A stretch of 7,824 nucleotides of DNA from Solobacterium sp. Its GTDB lineage: Bacteria > Bacillota_I > Bacilli_A > Erysipelotrichales > Erysipelotrichaceae. Below the pieces are notes generated by a model. The model had not been told where the DNA came from. It worked only from the letters and a program-made list of their open reading frames with translations, and made no database searches. The DNA is taken from NCBI GenBank assembly GCA_017419465.1, contig JAFOLE010000052.1:1-7824 (forward strand), in the 5' to 3' direction. Shown here piece after piece: positions 5,308-7,824 of this stretch. Each line of letters begins with the position of its first letter. Position 1 is the stretch's first letter. Position numbers and translations under genes: made by a program.

Positions 5308-7490
5308 AACGGATCCTCGGACTGTTATCTGCGCTGCTTCTCAGCGTATCGTATCTTCTTCCCCTTTCCGTCATTTCTGTAAATGCGGAGGAATACGGCT
5401 GGTTTAAAGCAGATACGGATTACTTCCGTCCGGCGGGACACAGCGGAACCCCGGATGCGATCCGCATTGAGCTAGCCTATACGGCAGGTATGCATGCATA
5501 CAGTGATGAAACGGTATTCGGTGATCCGCAGCACTATGCCTATCACAGTGAGACGATCACCCTGCAGAAAGATGTGCCGTATACCTGGAATGTCGGGATG
5601 CTGTATATCGACTGCTGGGATTATTACGATCCGGAATTTTATACACAGTCCTTTGACCACACCGGCGGCGATGTATTTGTTTCCTGGGATGAGTATCCGG
5701 ATGAATATGCAGATCTTGTGATCTCTCATCCGGCAAATTCAAAAGGAAGTGCAGGCTGGGAAGTCTCCCGCAGAATCTATACCGGAACAATTGACTTCAC
5801 GTTTGACGGACGGCTTGCGTTTGACTCGAATCTTACCCTTTCCGGAACGCAGCACTACACGATTTCCGAGGATCAGCGCTATATCTCCAATCAGGGTTAT
5901 GGACTGGAGCGGCCGTATAAAGATGACCCGCTGATATATGTTTACTCGGATCACCAGCTGGTGGATATCTACTTCCGTCTGCTGGAAGTGCATTATTCGG
6001 AAACTGAAGCCAAACCCGCGGTGACCCCGACGGTAATCCATACCGATGCCGCTCCGGAATCCGGAGAACGTGGGTTCTCCATCCCTGCGGCCATCGCAGG
6101 TGCGCTGGGACTTGGCGGCGCGCTGATCTATCTTGCGCGCAGAAACCGGAATAAAACGCCGCGTCAGAAACGAAATCAGGAAACGGAAGAAGAATTCGAT
6201 GACGAGATCCCGAAGTTTGAAATGCGGGTTTACAAGGAATTCGGAGATCGGATCTGTGCTGGCGATACGAAAGCCGTTTATGCCAAAATCGTAAAAATCA
6301 ACAAGGACGGCTCAGAAACCGACCAGGATGAATATACCCGGATGATCCGTGTCCAGGCCGGTAAATTCCTCAAGGTGCGGAAACAGGAATATATGGATCA
6401 CTGGATGGCTGCGGCAGTCTATGCGCCGCTGTCCAATGATGTGCCAAGCTACGGCAATATCATCTTCAACTTCCGGAATCTGATGAAAGTCGACATGCGG
6501 TTCCGGCTTGCGGGCTGTATCATCGTGACCGACCCGGCGACCGGTGCGGAGACCGTTTATCACGAAACAAGTAAAGGGTACTGGGTGAGCGTGGACGGCA
6601 CCCGGGTTCTCGATCCGGAACGGACCGCGGAATGGATGGAACAGCGAAAACGTGACCGGGAATATATCGATAAACAGAACATTAAACTCGAACAGGGAAA
6701 GACCGCTTTTGACCGGGAGCTCGCAAAGATCAAACAGGAATATCTGGATGAGGCAGCCCGCATTGATGAAGAGACGAAGAAATCACTGTATAATCTGAAA
6801 AAATACGGCATGACCGAAGTCTCGGATGAATACAAGCGGGCAGTCGCAGAGCGTAATATCCGTCTTGCGGAAATCGAAGGCGCAGCTGCGCAGCGGCGTG
6901 CGGCCATCTATCATACGCTGTACTACGGCGCGTATGCGACCAAGTTTGCGACGGATAAAGCATTTGATGTGATCGCAAAGACCGGTACCGCCGGAAAAGT
7001 CGGTAAAGCCCTTTATACGATTGCGGTCGATCAGACCGGTGCGATTACCGAAGCGGTCATTGAAGGTAAGAGCGGCAAACAGATTGCGAAGGAAATGTTA
7101 AAGGCGGGAATGGATTCCGGTCTTTCCATCGCAAAGGATTATGTGGATCATCCGGTCGCCAAATATGTCACGATCGTCGGCGGAAATACGGCGACAGCCA
7201 TGGGAAAAGCCATGGTCGACGGCAAGCGCGGCACAAAGGTACTGACTGAAGGATTGGTGGGAGGTGCGAAAGGAACCTTTGAATATGTGGTGGATCAGAC
7301 CGGCGACAATCTGAAAAAACTGATCGGCGCAGATGATACGGAGCTGATTCTGGATGCGAAAGGCAATGTGATGCAGCTGGTGGTGGATGAGAAGGACGTG
7401 ATCGTCAATTCCATGGGAGACCTGGCGAACGGTATCTATGAAACCGCCGAACAGGAAATGGACAGCTGGATTGAACAGCACAAACGCTGA
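5304..7490 (+). CDS. Large signal-peptide membrane protein with cytosolic coiled coil and Gly/Ala-rich repeats, unknown function
   Basis: This 728-residue protein belongs to no family I can name. Residues 1-28 form a signal peptide (MKR, a long hydrophobic core, likely cleavage after VNA). Residues 29-245 form an aromatic- and acid-rich, mostly beta ectodomain (for example YIDCWDYYDPEFY, 101-113). A Pro/Thr linker leads to one membrane helix (258-277) followed by RRNRNKTPRQKR, a strong stop-transfer signal that places the rest inside. Residues 304-400 look beta-rich, perhaps Ig-like (VYAKIVKINKDG). About 436-535 is a highly charged coiled coil (KLEQGKTAFDRELAKIKQEY). Residues 540-670 are Gly/Ala-rich helical segments with an imperfect 52-residue repeat and two VDQTG motifs. 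An acidic tail ends the protein. GGGAGGT (5292-5298) lies 5 bases before the ATG, and the start overlaps the previous stop as ATGA. A strong terminator follows. No catalytic motif was found. Confidence 0.85.
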   Translation: MKRILGLLSALLLSVSYLLPLSVISVNAEEYGWFKADTDYFRPAGHSGTPDAIRIELAYTAGMHAYSDETVFGDPQHYAYHSETITLQKDVPYTWNVGMLYIDCWDYYDPEFYTQSFDHTGGDVFVSWDEYPDEYADLVISHPANSKGSAGWEVSRRIYTGTIDFTFDGRLAFDSNLTLSGTQHYTISEDQRYISNQGYGLERPYKDDPLIYVYSDHQLVDIYFRLLEVHYSETEAKPAVTPTVIHTDAAPESGERGFSIPAAIAGALGLGGALIYLARRNRNKTPRQKRNQETEEEFDDEIPKFEMRVYKEFGDRICAGDTKAVYAKIVKINKDGSETDQDEYTRMIRVQAGKFLKVRKQEYMDHWMAAAVYAPLSNDVPSYGNIIFNFRNLMKVDMRFRLAGCIIVTDPATGAETVYHETSKGYWVSVDGTRVLDPERTAEWMEQRKRDREYIDKQNIKLEQGKTAFDRELAKIKQEYLDEAARIDEETKKSLYNLKKYGMTEVSDEYKRAVAERNIRLAEIEGAAAQRRAAIYHTLYYGAYATKFATDKAFDVIAKTGTAGKVGKALYTIAVDQTGAITEAVIEGKSGKQIAKEMLKAGMDSGLSIAKDYVDHPVAKYVTIVGGNTATAMGKAMVDGKRGTKVLTEGLVGGAKGTFEYVVDQTGDNLKKLIGADDTELILDAKGNVMQLVVDEKDVIVNSMGDLANGIYETAEQEMDSWIEQHKR
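7056..7307 (+). repeat. Imperfect 52-residue duplication inside the 728-aa protein
   Basis: Protein residues 584-612 (AVIEGKSGKQIAKEMLKAG onward) align with 636-664 (AMVDGKRGTKVLTEGLVGG onward) without gaps at a spacing of 52. Shared positions include Ala, the GK pair, a second Gly, Glu, Leu, a Gly and a final Asp, with hydrophobic positions conserved in type. The DNA has diverged, so this is an old duplication or convergent helical packing. The given bounds cover both copies. Confidence 0.5.
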
Positions 7491-7497
7491 GCATAAG

Positions 7498-7548
7498 AAA
7501 AAACAGGATGTGCGAATTCATATTTGAATCCCGGCATCCTGTTTTTTT
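7498..7548. terminator. Bidirectional intrinsic terminator after the two-gene operon
   Basis: Perfect 13-bp arms AAAAAACAGGATG (7498-7510) and CATCCTGTTTTTT (7535-7547) surround a 24-base space that contains a smaller ATTCA/TGAAT hairpin. The plus strand ends in seven T residues (7542-7548); the minus strand ends in six T residues. It starts 8 bp after the operon stop and lies just past the stop of the convergent partial gene, so it can serve both. Confidence 0.92.
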
Positions 7549-7553
7549 ACCGC

Positions 7554-7824
7554 TTACTGATACGACAGGGTGATGACAACGTCATCGGATTCTTCCGCCC
7601 GCGCCCGCAGGATCACACCGTCTTTGGCCCATGTTACACGGAAATCCTCTGCGGACGGAACCTTTCCGTCATTATGCAGGGAGAAATCCTGACTCCGGAT
7701 TACCTTCTCACCCTCTTTCAGTACGGCACTGCATGCGACGGCACCGAACGGAAAGTCCGGGTCGCCGATCATATATACCGTAAGGGTATACGCATTGCCT
7801 GTGCCGGTCTCTTCCAGAAGAACC
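7554..7824 (-). CDS. C-terminal part of a protein of unknown function, cut by the window edge
   Basis: The frame is open from the window edge to TAA at 7554-7556, giving 89 residues that begin VLLEETGTGNAYTLTVYMIG. An internal ATG at 7770-7772 has no ribosome-binding site before it and the frame continues upstream, so I treat this as the end of a longer gene. The fragment alternates hydrophobic and polar residues like a beta-sandwich (AYTLTVYMIG, FRVTWAKDGVILRARAEE, VVITLSY) and contains DFSLHNDGK. It has no membrane segment and no catalytic motif that I recognise. It may be the C-terminal domain of a secreted or lipid-anchored protein, but the N-terminus needed to judge that is missing. It converges on the two-gene operon and shares its terminator. 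Confidence 0.75.
   Translation of the reverse strand, partial: VLLEETGTGNAYTLTVYMIGDPDFPFGAVACSAVLKEGEKVIRSQDFSLHNDGKVPSAEDFRVTWAKDGVILRARAEESDDVVITLSYQ

Noticed and set aside
7770..7772. ATG at 7772 as the start of a 72-aa gene
   Set aside because: No ribosome-binding site lies upstream and the frame stays open to the window edge, so it is probably an internal Met.
1..7824. Frequent CCGG/TCCGGA tetramers and hexamers across the window
   Set aside because: By eye the excess over base composition is small and fits common Pro CCG and Gly GGA/GGC codons beside each other, so I do not claim a signal motif.
1..7824. Mobile element, phage, CRISPR array or tRNA gene
   Set aside because: No transposase, integrase, regularly spaced repeats, terminal inverted repeats or tRNA cloverleaf sequence was seen.

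Overview
This window looks chromosomal and comes from a Gram-positive, Firmicutes-like (Bacillota) bacterium. GyrA and GpsA are of the bacterial type, ribosome-binding sites are strong AGGAG/AAGGAGG sequences, and GC content is moderate (about half, judged by eye). An erysipelotrichial or clostridial host would fit, but the window holds no marker that settles the taxonomy. Codon use looks uniform across all genes, and there are no insertion sequences, integrases, tRNAs, CRISPR repeats or phage genes.

Layout from left to right. (1) Positions 1-2023 (+) carry most of gyrA (DNA gyrase subunit A); the 5' part, including the catalytic tyrosine, lies outside the window. (2) A bidirectional terminator at 2027-2080 separates gyrA from the convergent gpsA. 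(3) gpsA (2092-3108, -) encodes glycerol-3-phosphate dehydrogenase. Upstream of it on the same strand, 62 bp away, is a zinc-ribbon membrane protein gene (3171-4346, -). The gap holds a hairpin whose arm touches the gpsA ribosome-binding site. (4) A 196-bp divergent intergenic region (4347-4542) is followed by a tightly coupled two-gene operon on the + strand. Its first gene (4543-5307) encodes a 254-aa protein with two membrane segments. Its second gene (5304-7490) encodes a 728-aa protein with a signal peptide, an ectodomain, one membrane segment and a large cytoplasmic part. Start and stop codons overlap as ATGA. (5) A second bidirectional terminator (7498-7548) closes the operon. It faces the 3' end of an incomplete minus-strand gene (7554 to the window edge) of unknown function.

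The outer genes are housekeeping: DNA supercoiling and the glycerol phosphate backbone for phospholipids. The centre, 3171-7490, is an unrecognised envelope locus of three membrane proteins from two divergent units. One has a cytosolic zinc ribbon and an extracellular domain. One is a membrane hairpin with a probable cytosolic domain. One spans the membrane with an ectodomain outside and a beta-rich domain, coiled coil and Gly/Ala-rich repeats inside. The predicted topologies would let the last two meet on the cytosolic face of the membrane. No enzyme active site was recognised in any of the three, so their role stays open. This is the part of the window most likely to be new.
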